From Streptomyces cyaneofuscatus (lineage in GTDB: Bacteria > Actinomycetota > Actinomycetes > Streptomycetales > Streptomycetaceae), in contig NZ_JOEM01000011.1 in the NCBI RefSeq assembly GCF_000718135.1, forward strand, positions 124,001 to 188,000: a stretch of 64,000 nt of DNA. Direction: 5' to 3'. Below are positions 25,132-33,512 of the stretch, in pieces (positions within the stretch are counted from its first letter, which is position 1; each line of letters starts with the position of its first letter). The notes beneath the pieces were generated by a model. That model saw only the letters and a program-made list of their open reading frames with translations. It did no database searches and was not told the origin of the DNA. The position numbers were made by a program, and so were the translations under genes.

Positions 25132-25519
25132 TGGTGGAGATGGCGGGAATCGAACCCGCGTCCAACGGTGCGGAACCAGGGCTTCTCCGAGTGCAGTTCG
25201 CTGCGCTTTTCTCGGCCCCGGAGGTCACGCGAACAAGCCTCCGACAGGCTCAGCCACTGTTTGATTTCCTTCTAGGCCCCGTGGCCGGGCCTAGAAGTTT
25301 AGATCCCTAGTTGATGCCAGGATCCGGGTCGGGATCACCCCCGGGCTGACACTCCGCAGAGTCTTCGCTTAGCTGCTAATTAGGCAGCGAGGGCGAAGGC
25401 GGAGGAATCGCGCTTGGAATTGGCGATTATTGTTTGCGACATATGGTTTACGAGATCATTGCCGCTTCCTCGACTCGCTTCCCCTGCTTCGACATCCGCT
25501 GTCGAAACCGATCATCCCC
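25132..25519 (-). ncRNA. ssrA: tmRNA (ssrA)
   Basis: A 388-nt transfer-messenger RNA that rescues stalled ribosomes with SmpB. The 5' end GGGGATGATC pairs with the 3' end CATCTCCACCA to give a 7-bp acceptor stem with one G-U pair, and CCA is encoded. The T arm contains GGTTCGATTCC. The open frame near 25390-25430 ends GCC CTC GCT GCC TAA and encodes the tag ANSKRDSSAFALAA, whose ALAA end is the standard protease signal. Several GC-rich pseudoknot arms follow. smpB is 109 bp upstream on the same strand, the usual actinobacterial order. Ends are placed from the acceptor pairing. Confidence 0.95.
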
Positions 25520-25628
25520 ATGTTGATTTTTCAAAACGCGCACCTTCGCTGAGGTGCACGGCCCATCGTACGTGACCAACGCCGGACGATGCCAGCGTAT
25601 TCCCCCGCAGGGGGTCGGGGCAGGCCGG

Positions 25629-26117
25629 TCAGGCGCTGCGCTGGCGCCGGCGGGCCGCCGAGATCGCGCGGTTCGTCTCCCTCGTGTCCTGCTTCTCGCG
25701 GAGCGTCTGCCGCTTGTCGTACTCCTTCTTGCCCTTCGCCAGCGCGATCTCGACCTTGACCCGGCCGTCCTTGAAGTACAGGGCGAGCGGCACGATCGTG
25801 TGGCCGCTCTCCTGGGACTTGGACTCCAGCTTGTCGATCTCGGCCCGGTGGAGGAGCAGCTTGCGCTTGCGCTTGGCCGCGTGGTTGGTCCAGGTGCCCT
25901 GGACGTACTCCGGTACGTGGATGTTGTGCAGCCACGCCTCGTGGTCGTCGATCTGGACGAACCCGTCGACCAGGGAGGCCCGGCCCATGCGCAGGGACTT
26001 CACCTCGGTGCCCATGAGCACGAGGCCGCACTCGTAGGTGTCGAGGATCGTGTAGTCGTGCCGCGCCTTCTTGTTCTGCGCGATCATCTTGCGCCCGGTG
26101 TCTTTTTCCTTAGCCAT
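25629..26117 (-). CDS. smpB: SsrA-binding protein SmpB
   Basis: A 162-residue RNA-binding partner of tmRNA. The OB-fold core has [40 protein letters not shown] and [16 protein letters not shown], and the C-terminal basic tail ([16 protein letters not shown]) enters the decoding centre. Length and motifs are normal for the family. It starts at ATG 26117 ([10 protein letters not shown]). ssrA follows on the same strand. The S41 protease gene lies 19 bp upstream on the same strand, so smpB may be cotranscribed with it. Confidence 0.96.
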   Translation of the reverse strand: MAKEKDTGRKMIAQNKKARHDYTILDTYECGLVLMGTEVKSLRMGRASLVDGFVQIDDHEAWLHNIHVPEYVQGTWTNHAAKRKRKLLLHRAEIDKLESKSQESGHTIVPLALYFKDGRVKVEIALAKGKKEYDKRQTLREKQDTRETNRAISAARRRQRSA

Positions 26118-26135
26118 AGTGCGGTCATTTTCGCA

Positions 26136-27323
26136 CTACGACCCACCCCCGAGGCCACTCAATACCGTCTCGGCCCGCTGCTGGGCCCTCTCCCGCACCA
26201 CCAGGTCGGGGGTGATGCCCCGGCCCTCGACGCTGCGGCCCGCCGGAGTGCGGTAGTGGCCCACGGTCAGCTCGGCCACCGAACCGCCCGGCAGCTCGCT
26301 GGGCATCTGCACCGAGCCCTTGCCGAAGGTGCGCGCGCCGACGGTGACCGCGCGGCCCCGGTCCTGGAGGGCGCCGGTCAGCAGCTCGGCCGCGCTCATC
26401 GTGCCGCCGTCGACCAGAACCACGACCGGCCGCTCGGTGTCGCCGCCCGGGTCGGCGTACAGCGCCTGCTGCTCCCCGCGTACGTCGTACGTGGCGACCA
26501 GGCCGCCGTCCAGGAAGGCGGAGGCGGCGGTGACGGCCTCGGTGACCAGACCGCCGGAGTTGGCGCGGAGGTCCAGGAGTATCCCGGCGTCCCCGGGCGC
26601 CCCGCGGACCGCGTCCCGTACCTCCTGACCGGTCCCCTTGGTGAAGGCGGCGACCTTGACGAGGAGCGCCGAGGAGGGGCCGGTGCCCAGACGGCTCACG
26701 GTGACCGCGTCGGGGGTCAGCCGGGCGCGCTCCAGCGTCCGCGTGGAGGGTTTCCCCTCCCGTACGAGACCGAGGGTGACGCGGGTGCCTTCCCCGGCCC
26801 CCGTACCGTCACCGCGGAGTAAGGCGACCACCTCGGGGACAGGGCGCTTGTCGACACGGCGGCCGTCGATGGTGCGGAGCAGGTCGCCCTCGCGGATGCC
26901 GGCCCGGTCGGCGGGGCCCCCGGGCTGGACCCGGGAGACGGCGACGCCCCCGCTCGCGGTGCGGCGGGCGGAGAGGCCGACGCCGAGGTACGAGCCGTCC
27001 AGGGCCTGCTCGAACTCCTCGTACTCCCGCTCGTCGTAGACCGCGCCCCAGCGGTCCCCGCTGCGGCTGACGACCTCCCCGGCGGCCTCCTTCACGGACT
27101 TCCCGTCGGCCTCGGCCTCCGCCGCCGCGTCCTCGATCTCCTCGCGGTCGACCGGGGCCAGGGTGGAGGCGACGGCACGTGCCGGGAGTTCGGGGAGGGG
27201 GTCGGGGTCCTGCGGCAGCGAACCGGTCGCCGCGCCGGTTGCGAGGACACACCCGAAGACCAATGTCAGGGCTGCCCCGCGGCAGAGGCCGCGGGGCCGG
27301 AAGCGGTGCGAACAACCCGACAT
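26136..27323 (-). CDS. S41 family C-terminal processing peptidase with PDZ domain
   Basis: A 395-residue exported serine protease of the CtpA/Prc type. I start it at ATG 27323 (MSGCSHRFRPRG); a hydrophobic signal follows (ALTLVFGCVLATGAATG), and the FGC inside it could make it a lipoprotein. A PDZ domain lies near residues 115-195 (YLGVGLSARRTASGG, GGPADRAGIREGDLL). The catalytic Ser is in VDGGTMSAAELL and the general-base Lys in GARTFGKGSVQ, the Ser-Lys dyad of the family. The gene follows ftsX on the same strand but is separated by a strong hairpin. Substrates are unknown. Confidence 0.92.
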   Translation of the reverse strand: MSGCSHRFRPRGLCRGAALTLVFGCVLATGAATGSLPQDPDPLPELPARAVASTLAPVDREEIEDAAAEAEADGKSVKEAAGEVVSRSGDRWGAVYDEREYEEFEQALDGSYLGVGLSARRTASGGVAVSRVQPGGPADRAGIREGDLLRTIDGRRVDKRPVPEVVALLRGDGTGAGEGTRVTLGLVREGKPSTRTLERARLTPDAVTVSRLGTGPSSALLVKVAAFTKGTGQEVRDAVRGAPGDAGILLDLRANSGGLVTEAVTAASAFLDGGLVATYDVRGEQQALYADPGGDTERPVVVLVDGGTMSAAELLTGALQDRGRAVTVGARTFGKGSVQMPSELPGGSVAELTVGHYRTPAGRSVEGRGITPDLVVRERAQQRAETVLSGLGGGS

Positions 27324-27342
27324 GGCGCCGAGTCTAGGACAA

Positions 27343-27386
27343 GCCTCCTGGGGCGCACGGGCAGTTGCCCGCGCGCCCCAGGAGGC
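27343..27386 (-). terminator. Terminator of the ftsEX operon
   Basis: Perfect 14-bp arms (27343-27356 and 27373-27386), with a nested CGGGCA/TGCCCG stem inside the loop, starting 6 nt past the ftsX stop. Confidence 0.85.
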
Positions 27387-27391
27387 ATAAG

Positions 27392-28312
27392 TCATACCTT
27401 CAGATACTTGCGCAGCGCGAAGAGAGCGGCGACGGCCGGCATAAGGAGGCCGATCGCGAGCACCAGCGGAAGCTTGGTGAGGACCGCGTCCCAGCCGATG
27501 AAGTTGATCAGGTTCAGCTTCTCCTGGAGCGCGAGTCCGCCGTCGATCAGGAAGTACCGGCCGCCGAGCAGCATCGCGCAGGCCAGCAGACCGCCGATGA
27601 GGCCGGCGACGGCCGCCTCCATGATGAAGGGGGCCTGGATGTAGAAGCCGGAGGCTCCCACCAGGCGCATGATGCCTGTCTCACGTCTCCGGCTGAACGC
27701 GGAGACGCGCACGGTGTTGACGATCAGGATCAGCGCGATGACGAGCATCAGGATCATCACGTAGATCGCGACGACGTTCATGCCGTTCATCAGCTCGAAG
27801 AGGTTGTCCAGGATGGACCGCTGGTCCTGGACGGACTGCACCCCGTCCCGCCCCGCGAAGGCCGTCGCGACGACCTTGTACTTCTGCGGGTCCTTCAGTT
27901 TGACGCGGAACGACTCCTGCATCTGGTCGGGCGTGATGTTGCCCGCCATCGGGGAGTCGCCGAACTGCTCCTGGTAGTGCTTGTACGCCTCGTCGACCGT
28001 CTCGAAGTGGACCGGCTTCTGCACGGCCTCCATCTTCTCGAGGTCGGCCTTGATCTGGGCCTTCTGCTCCGCCGTGACCGCGCCCTTCGCACACTTGGGC
28101 ATGTCCTTGGCGTCGTTCTTGTTGCAGAGGAAGATCGAGACGTTGACCTTGTCGTACCAGTAGTCCTTCATCGTGCTGACCTGTTCGCGCATCAGCAGCG
28201 CGCCCCCGAACAGGGCGAGCGAGAGGGCGACGGAGACCACGACGGCGAAGGTCATCGTGAGGTTGCGACGGAGACCGACGCCGATCTCCGACAGGACGAA
28301 CTGGGCGCGCAT
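27392..28312 (-). CDS. ftsX: Cell division protein FtsX
   Basis: A 306-residue membrane partner of FtsE. It has a short cytoplasmic N-terminus and TM1 (FAVVVSVALSLALFGGALLM), then a large extracytoplasmic domain (residues 42-170) with a Cys pair, CNKNDAKDMPKC. Three more helices follow (VVAIYVMILMLVIALILIV, MEAAVAGLIGGLLACAMLL, LPLVLAIGLLMPAVAALFAL). FtsEX relays an ATP-driven conformational change to peptidoglycan hydrolases at the septum; in actinobacteria the ectodomain binds RipC-type hydrolases. It starts at ATG 28312, 57 nt after ftsE. Confidence 0.95.
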   Translation of the reverse strand: MRAQFVLSEIGVGLRRNLTMTFAVVVSVALSLALFGGALLMREQVSTMKDYWYDKVNVSIFLCNKNDAKDMPKCAKGAVTAEQKAQIKADLEKMEAVQKPVHFETVDEAYKHYQEQFGDSPMAGNITPDQMQESFRVKLKDPQKYKVVATAFAGRDGVQSVQDQRSILDNLFELMNGMNVVAIYVMILMLVIALILIVNTVRVSAFSRRRETGIMRLVGASGFYIQAPFIMEAAVAGLIGGLLACAMLLGGRYFLIDGGLALQEKLNLINFIGWDAVLTKLPLVLAIGLLMPAVAALFALRKYLKV

Positions 28313-28369
28313 GGCGTCCTTTCAGTACTCGATGCTCGACATGAACGAGGGGCCCGGGGGCGCCCTCGG

Positions 28370-29059
28370 TCAGTGCTGGTAGCCGTAGACGCCGCGTGCC
28401 TGGTCGCGTACGAGACGGCCCTGTTCGAGCTCGATGACGCGCTTGCGCATCTGGTCGACGATGTTCTGGTCGTGGGTCGCCATGATCACGGTGGTGCCGG
28501 TCCGGTTGATCCGGTCCAGCAGCTTCATGATGCCGACGGAGGTCTGCGGGTCGAGGTTGCCGGTCGGCTCGTCCGCGATCAGCAGCATCGGGCGGTTGAC
28601 GAAGGCACGGGCGATCGCCACACGCTGCTGCTCACCACCGGAGAGCTCACCGGGCATCCGCTCCTCCTTGCCGCCGAGGCCGACGAGGTCGAGCACCTGG
28701 GGCACGGCCTTGCGGATCTCACCGCGCGGCTTGCCGATGACCTCCTGGGCGAAGGCCACGTTCTGCGCGACGGTCTTGTTGGGCAGCAGGCGGAAGTCCT
28801 GGAAGACCGTCCCCAGCTGGCGGCGCATCTGCGGCACCTTCCAGTTGGAGAGCCGCGCGAGGTCCTTGCCGAGCACATGGACCATGCCCGTGCTGGCGCG
28901 CTCCTCGCGCAGGATCAGCCGCATGAAGGTCGACTTGCCGGAGCCGGAGGAGCCCACCAGGAAGACGAACTCACCCTTCTCGATGTCCAGCGAGACATCG
29001 CGCAGAGCCGGTCGGGTCTGCTTCGGGTAGGTCTTGGAGACGTTGTCGAATCGGATCAC
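28370..29059 (-). CDS. ftsE: Cell division ATP-binding protein FtsE
   Basis: A 229-residue ABC ATPase that drives FtsX at the division site. Walker A is [14 protein letters not shown], the signature is [17 protein letters not shown], and Walker B with the D-loop reads [14 protein letters not shown]; the H-loop is in MATHDQNIV. It starts at GTG 29059 (VIRFDNVSK); the ribosome-binding site is weak. ftsX follows directly on the same strand. Length is normal for the family. Confidence 0.95.
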   Translation of the reverse strand: MIRFDNVSKTYPKQTRPALRDVSLDIEKGEFVFLVGSSGSGKSTFMRLILREERASTGMVHVLGKDLARLSNWKVPQMRRQLGTVFQDFRLLPNKTVAQNVAFAQEVIGKPRGEIRKAVPQVLDLVGLGGKEERMPGELSGGEQQRVAIARAFVNRPMLLIADEPTGNLDPQTSVGIMKLLDRINRTGTTVIMATHDQNIVDQMRKRVIELEQGRLVRDQARGVYGYQH

Positions 29060-29319
29060 GGATGCACCACGGTCGGCCGGGAGTAGGTGAGCGTGACCAT
29101 ACGCGAACCGGGCTCACGCGTGCAGGCGGCGTCCGGCAATGGGCGATTTATGGTGGATCGCCGCCGGGTACGTATCGGGTCGGGCCCTCCCTTGTCCGGC
29201 GGGCCGCGCCGAAAACGGCGGGAGCTGGCACAGTGGTGGGGGGAACGGTTGCGTTTCCCGGAGCGTTGTGCGGAGAGAGAAGCAGTCAGCGGCTCCGCCG
29301 CGCGGGAGGAGGAATGCGC

Positions 29320-29520
29320 ATGACCTACGACCGACTGGTGTGCGCGAACTGCGCGTCCCCCGTGAGCGAGGGGCGCTGCCGCGTCTGCCGTGCCGTCCGG
29401 CAGCAGATGCTGGAGGAGCAGGGTCAGGGCCCGCTGGCGGGGATGAATCCGGCCATGCTGATCGCGCTGATGGTCGTGCTGCTCGCGGCGCTGGCGCTGG
29501 TGGCCCACCAGACCGCCTGA
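29320..29520 (+). CDS. Small zinc-ribbon membrane protein
   Basis: A 66-residue protein starting at ATG 29320, 7 nt after GGAGGAGG; an ATG at 29314 is too close to that site. Two CxxC pairs, CANC and CRVC, form a putative zinc ribbon in the first 25 residues, and a single C-terminal helix (NPAMLIALMVVLLAALALVAH) anchors it in the membrane. The family is not one I can name. It is divergent from ftsE with about 260 bp between them and ends at a bidirectional hairpin. Function unknown. Confidence 0.75.
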   Translation: MTYDRLVCANCASPVSEGRCRVCRAVRQQMLEEQGQGPLAGMNPAMLIALMVVLLAALALVAHQTA

Positions 29521-29567
29521 CCCCTCCTGTACGGCCGTGACGGCCGCTGGAGCGGCTTCATGCACGC

Positions 29568-29609
29568 AGAAGGGCCCGGGAGGCGTTGTACAGCCTCCCG
29601 GGCCCTTCT
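29568..29609. terminator. Bidirectional hairpin between the small membrane protein and the LAETG protein
   Basis: Perfect 17-bp arms (29568-29584 and 29593-29609) with an 8-nt loop, between the two convergent genes. Confidence 0.85.
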
Positions 29610-29670
29610 CTGCGCTGTACCGACCCGTGTACGGGGCTCAGGTGCACCCGTACGCGGTCTTCAGCGGGTC

Positions 29671-30564
29671 CTAGGCGACCGTACGGCCGCCGCCGACCAG
29701 ACGCGGCAGGATGCGGAAGCCGATGCCGCCGGCGATCATCGTCGCGGCACCGATGACCAGGAAGGTGGTCTCGGCCGCACCGGTCTCGGCGAGCTCTTCC
29801 TTGCCCTTGCTCTGCTCGACCGGCTGGTTGCCGACGCTGTCGGTGTCCGTGTTGTCGGCGCACTCGACGACACCGGACTCGACGGTGCAGGCGTCGTCGC
29901 CACCGGTCGCGGAGCCGGTGGTGCCGGCGCCGTCGGTGGTGGAACCGGTGGTGCCGGTGCCGCCGTCGTCGCCGCCGGTGGAGCCCGACGTGCCGGTGGA
30001 GCCGGTCGAACCGGTGGAGCCCGTGGAACCGGTGGAGCCCGTGGAACCGGTCGAGCCGGTGGTGCCGGACGTGCCCGTGGTGCCCGTCGAGCCGGACGTG
30101 GTCTCACCGGTCGTGGACGTCTCGCCCGTGGTCTCACCCGTGGTGGTCTCACCGGTCGTGGACGTCTCGCCCGTGGTCTCACCCGTGGTGGTCTCACCGG
30201 TCGTCGACGTCTCGCCCGTGGTCTCACCCGTGGTGGTCTCACCGGTCGTCGACGTCTCACCGGTGGTCTCACCGGTCGTGGTCTCACCGGTCGTGGACGT
30301 CTCGCCCGTGGTGGTCTCACCCGTGGTGGTTTCACCCGTCGTGGTCTCACCGGTCGTCGTCTCGCCGGACGCGCCACCCTGGTCGGCGCCGCCGATCGGG
30401 TTGTCCCCGGTCTGGACCGACACGTCGGCGCTGAGGCCGCCGCCGTCCACACCGATACCGATGCCGACCGCCTGCGCCGCACCCGCGGCGGTCAGCGAGG
30501 CACCCGCGGCAATAACCGCACCAGCGGCTATCCGCGCGACGCGAACGCGCGTCTTCTTCGTCAT
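29671..30564 (-). CDS. Repetitive surface protein with C-terminal LAETG sortase motif
   Basis: A 297-residue secreted protein. Residues 1-32 are a signal peptide with the cleavage site after AQA. Residues 66-156 are almost only T, G, E and S, built of TTGET words in a regular 15-residue unit, and residues 157-196 are STG repeats. A short folded patch has two cysteines (C226 and C235) that could form a disulfide. The sorting signal follows: LAETG at 258-262, a hydrophobic helix (FLVIGAATMIAGGIGF) and a short basic tail. LAxTG is the class E sortase motif used for Streptomyces chaplins, so wall anchoring is likely. The Thr/Ser-rich stalk may be glycosylated. Function unknown. Confidence 0.85.
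   Translation of the reverse strand: MTKKTRVRVARIAAGAVIAAGASLTAAGAAQAVGIGIGVDGGGLSADVSVQTGDNPIGGADQGGASGETTTGETTTGETTTGETTTGETSTTGETTTGETTGETSTTGETTTGETTGETSTTGETTTGETTGETSTTGETTTGETTGETSTTGETTSGSTGTTGTSGTTGSTGSTGSTGSTGSTGSTGSTGTSGSTGGDDGGTGTTGSTTDGAGTTGSATGGDDACTVESGVVECADNTDTDSVGNQPVEQSKGKEELAETGAAETTFLVIGAATMIAGGIGFRILPRLVGGGRTVA
30118..30297 (-). repeat. Four 45-bp tandem repeats in the LAETG surface protein
   Basis: Residues 90-149 are four exact copies of the 15-residue unit STTGETTTGETTGET, encoded by 45-bp DNA repeats that vary only at a few silent positions. Shorter TTGET and STG repeats flank it (30298-30369 and 29977-30117). Such arrays expand and contract by slippage, so copy number may differ between strains. 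Confidence 0.9.
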
Positions 30565-30915
30565 CTGTTGCTACCCCCAGTAGCTGATCTCGTCATTGGA
30601 GCAGCCATATGCGGGGCCACGGCCCTGCGGGGAATCGTCTCGGCGAGGCCACGTCGTGTCGTGGTCACCCCGCCAGTCCCCCGGTTCACACCTGTCCCAG
30701 ACATACGCATGCTGCTCTAGCACCCTGGCCAGAGTTAAGGATTCCGTCAAGGCCGTTGTGTGCAGTAGGCACCCTTATAGGGGTTCTTGACGGGTATTCG
30801 GCAGCACGACTGTGACGCATCGGGCACAGCTTCCCCCCAACTCGCGCCGGCCGCGCCCCAACGCAGGCGGGCCCGGACAGTTCCCTGTCCGGGCCCAACC
30901 TTCGTACGGCGGAGG
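30565..30915. other. Intergenic region between prfB and the LAETG protein gene
   Basis: About 350 bp without a convincing gene. It holds the prfB terminator at its right end and the leader and promoter of the leftward surface-protein gene. AT-rich words such as TATAAG (minus strand, near 30775) are possible -10 elements, but no clear -35/-10 pair was settled. Confidence 0.5.
30869..30896 (-). terminator. prfB terminator
   Basis: Perfect 12-bp arms (30869-30880 and 30885-30896) with a TTCC loop, 19 nt past the prfB stop. Confidence 0.85.
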
Positions 30916-32022
30916 TTACTTCTCGCGCTGCTTGCGCCAGCGGATGCCCGCCTCGACGAAGCCGTCGATCTCGCCGTTGAAGACCGCTTCGGGGTTGCCC
31001 ATCTCGAACTCCGTACGCAGGTCCTTGACCATCTGGTACGGGTGGAGGACGTACGAACGCATCTGGTTGCCCCAGGAGTTGCCGCCGTCGCCCTTGAGCG
31101 CGTTCATCTTGGCCTGCTCCTCCTGGCGGCGGCGCTCAAGGAGCTTGGCCTGGAGGACGTTCATCGCGGACGCCTTGTTCTGGATCTGCGAGCGCTCGTT
31201 CTGGCAGGAGACGACGATGCCGGTCGGCAGGTGGGTCAGACGGACCGCGGAGTCCGTGGTGTTGACGCCCTGTCCGCCGGGGCCCGAGGAGCGGTACACG
31301 TCGATGCGCAGCTCGGACTCGTCGATCTCGATGTGGTCGGTCTGCTCGACGACCGGGAGCACCTCGACGCCCGCGAAGGACGTCTGGCGGCGGCCCTGGT
31401 TGTCGAAGGGCGAGATCCGGACCAGGCGGTGGGTGCCCTGCTCGACGGAGAGCGTGCCGTAGGCGTACGGGACCTGGACGGAGAAGGTGGTCGACTTGAT
31501 GCCGGCCTCTTCGGCGTACGCCGTCTCGTAGACCTCGGTCTTGTAGTTGTGCCGCTCCGCCCAGCGGAGGTACATGCGCTGGAGCTTCTCCGCGAAGTCG
31601 GCGGCGTCCACGCCACCGGCCTCGGCGCGGACGGTCACCAGCGCCTCGCGGGCGTCGTACTCGCCGGACAGGAGGGTGCGGACCTCCATCTCGTCCAGCG
31701 CCTTGCGCACCGACTCCAGCTCGGTCTCTGCCTCGGCGAGCGCCTCGGCGTCGCCCTCGTCCTCGGCGAGCTCGAAGAGGACCGCGAGGTCGTCGATGCG
31801 ACCGCGCAGGGTCTCGGTCTTGCGGACCTCGGCCTGGAGGTGCGAAAGCTTGCTGGTGATCTTCTGGGCCGCGTCCGGGTCGTCCCAGAGGGACGGTGCC
31901 GCTGCCTGCTCCTCGAGCGCGGCGATGTCCGCCCTCAGCGCATCCAGGTCCAGGACGGCCTCGATCGACCCCATGGTCGAGGAGAGGGACTTCAGCTCTT
32001 CGGAAATATCGACGACTGCCAC
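30916..32022 (-). CDS. prfB: Peptide chain release factor 2 (RF2)
   Basis: A 368-residue class I release factor that reads UGA and UAA stop codons. The RF2 tripeptide anticodon SPF is in [18 protein letters not shown], and the peptidyl-hydrolysis motif GGQ is at residues 249-251 ([13 protein letters not shown]). The N-terminal domain is a coiled coil. The reading frame is continuous, so the programmed +1 frameshift found in many bacterial prfB genes is absent, as usual in Streptomyces. It starts at GTG 32022. The Ser/Thr kinase genes pkaA and pkaB lie upstream on the same strand. Confidence 0.97.
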   Translation of the reverse strand: MAVVDISEELKSLSSTMGSIEAVLDLDALRADIAALEEQAAAPSLWDDPDAAQKITSKLSHLQAEVRKTETLRGRIDDLAVLFELAEDEGDAEALAEAETELESVRKALDEMEVRTLLSGEYDAREALVTVRAEAGGVDAADFAEKLQRMYLRWAERHNYKTEVYETAYAEEAGIKSTTFSVQVPYAYGTLSVEQGTHRLVRISPFDNQGRRQTSFAGVEVLPVVEQTDHIEIDESELRIDVYRSSGPGGQGVNTTDSAVRLTHLPTGIVVSCQNERSQIQNKASAMNVLQAKLLERRRQEEQAKMNALKGDGGNSWGNQMRSYVLHPYQMVKDLRTEFEMGNPEAVFNGEIDGFVEAGIRWRKQREK

Positions 32023-32092
32023 GGGTCCAGCGTAACGGCATGGACGGTGAAGCTTGCCCTCCCCCGGGAACCCGGCCGGTACCCGCCAGGTC

Positions 32093-33343
32093 CTACGGGG
32101 TCGCCGGGGCCGAGTTCTCGCTGTCCTGCGGGCCCGCCGGGTCGCCGTCGCCGCCCCCCGTGGCCAGCCAGCCGCCGACCGCGACGGCCCCGCAGAGCAG
32201 GAGGGCCGCGGCGCCCAGGGTGATGCGGCGCTTGCGGACGGCCGCCGCCTTGTTACGGGCGGAGCCGGGGCGCGGCTTTCCCGGGGAGCGCGGGGCGCGG
32301 GCGGTGCCCAGGGGGCCGCCGGCCAGCTCGTCGGGGGCGGGGACGCGCATGCTCGTGTGGGTGTCCCGGTTGGAGTCCGGGGACGAGCCGGGCACCAGCG
32401 GGACCGCCCCGCGGCGGCGCGGCTCCTCGGCGGAGGGGGTGTACTGCTGCTCGTCGTACGCGGCCGGCTGCTGCTCCGCCTCCTCGGCGCCGGGCTCGTC
32501 CACGTCCAGGGGCGGGATGCCGGCGAGGAGCGGGAGCAGGTCCCTCAGGCGTACGGCCAGCTCGGAGGCGCGCAGCCGGGAGGCCGGGGCCTTGGCCAGG
32601 CACTGCACCAGGAGCTGCCAGAGCTCCTCGGGGATGCCGGGGAGCGGGACGACGGTCTCGGTGACATGGCGGCGCAGGACGGCGCCGGGGTGGCCGCCGC
32701 CGAAGGGGGTGAACCCGGCGAGGAGCTCGTACAGCACGGTCGCGAGCGCGTAGATGTCGACGGCGGCGCGCGGCGGGAGGCCCTCGACGATCTCGGGGGC
32801 CAGGTAGTCCGGCGTACCGATGATCTTGGTGGCCTTGGTGCGGCGCGGGGTGTCGATGAGCTTGGCGACGCCGAAGTCGGTGAGCAGGGCCGGGTGGGAG
32901 CCGCCGGGGCCGAGCGGGCCCTCCATGTCGAGCAGGATGTTCTCGGGCTTGACGTCCCGGTGGACGATCTGGGCCTTGTGGGCGGCGGCCAGGCCGTCGG
33001 CGACGTCCGCGATGATCGCGACGGCCGCTTCGGGGGCGAGGCGGCGTTCGCGGTCCAGACGGGTGCGCAGGTCGGTGCCGCGTACGAGGGTCATGACCAG
33101 GGCGAGGTCGTTGCCGTCCACCACGAGGTCCCGGACGGCGACCACGTTGGGGTGGTCGAGCCCGAGCAGGGCGGTGCGCTCCTGTACGAAGCGGCCCACG
33201 AGCTCCTGGTCGGACGCGAGGTCCTCACGGAGCAGCTTGATGGCGACCGGGCCCTCGGGCCCTTCGCCGAGCCACACCGTGCCGGCGCTGCCGCGCCCCA
33301 GGATCTGGTGGGCCGTGTACCGGCTGCCGATATTCCGTGCCAA
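32093..33343 (-). CDS. pkaA: Membrane-anchored Ser/Thr protein kinase PkaA
   Basis: A 416-residue Hanks-type kinase. I start it at TTG 33343 (reading [15 protein letters not shown]), because GAGGGAG lies 5 nt upstream and the kinase fold begins there. The glycine loop is GRGSAGTVW, the catalytic Lys is K36 (VAIKLL), the HRD aspartate is D130 and the DFG motif is [11 protein letters not shown] juxtamembrane linker of about 110 residues rich in E, R and P leads to one helix ([19 protein letters not shown]) and a very short Asp/Pro-rich outside tail, so it has no PASTA sensor. It sits between pkaB and prfB in the arrangement known from Streptomyces. Confidence 0.93.
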   Translation of the reverse strand: MARNIGSRYTAHQILGRGSAGTVWLGEGPEGPVAIKLLREDLASDQELVGRFVQERTALLGLDHPNVVAVRDLVVDGNDLALVMTLVRGTDLRTRLDRERRLAPEAAVAIIADVADGLAAAHKAQIVHRDVKPENILLDMEGPLGPGGSHPALLTDFGVAKLIDTPRRTKATKIIGTPDYLAPEIVEGLPPRAAVDIYALATVLYELLAGFTPFGGGHPGAVLRRHVTETVVPLPGIPEELWQLLVQCLAKAPASRLRASELAVRLRDLLPLLAGIPPLDVDEPGAEEAEQQPAAYDEQQYTPSAEEPRRRGAVPLVPGSSPDSNRDTHTSMRVPAPDELAGGPLGTARAPRSPGKPRPGSARNKAAAVRKRRITLGAAALLLCGAVAVGGWLATGGGDGDPAGPQDSENSAPATP

Positions 33344-33434
33344 GACTGCTCCCTCAGCGGCTGGCGGTGGACCCCCGGTCGACAAAGTTACGCGGCGTTC
33401 GGGGTGGTGCGTGCCCGGGATGGCGCCAACCTGC

Positions 33435-33465
33435 ACTTCTCCGGACCGAATCGGTCCGGAGAAGT
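33435..33465 (-). terminator. Hairpin between pkaB and pkaA
   Basis: ACTTCTCCGGACC pairs perfectly with GGTCCGGAGAAGT around GAATC. It starts 48 nt past the pkaB stop, so pkaA may need its own promoter or read-through. Confidence 0.8.
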
Positions 33466-33512
33466 CGACAAAGGGACAGGGTCGGGAGCCGTCAGGCCTC
33501 CGTCTGCGGCCG

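Noticed and set aside
25601..25620. CCCCC-GCA-GGGGG as an smpB terminator
   Set aside because: A 5-bp stem with a 3-nt loop is weak compared with the other hairpins here, and read-through into ssrA would be harmless or useful.
30916..32022. Programmed frameshift in prfB
   Set aside because: The frame is continuous from GTG to the stop with no internal early UGA, so no frameshift is needed.
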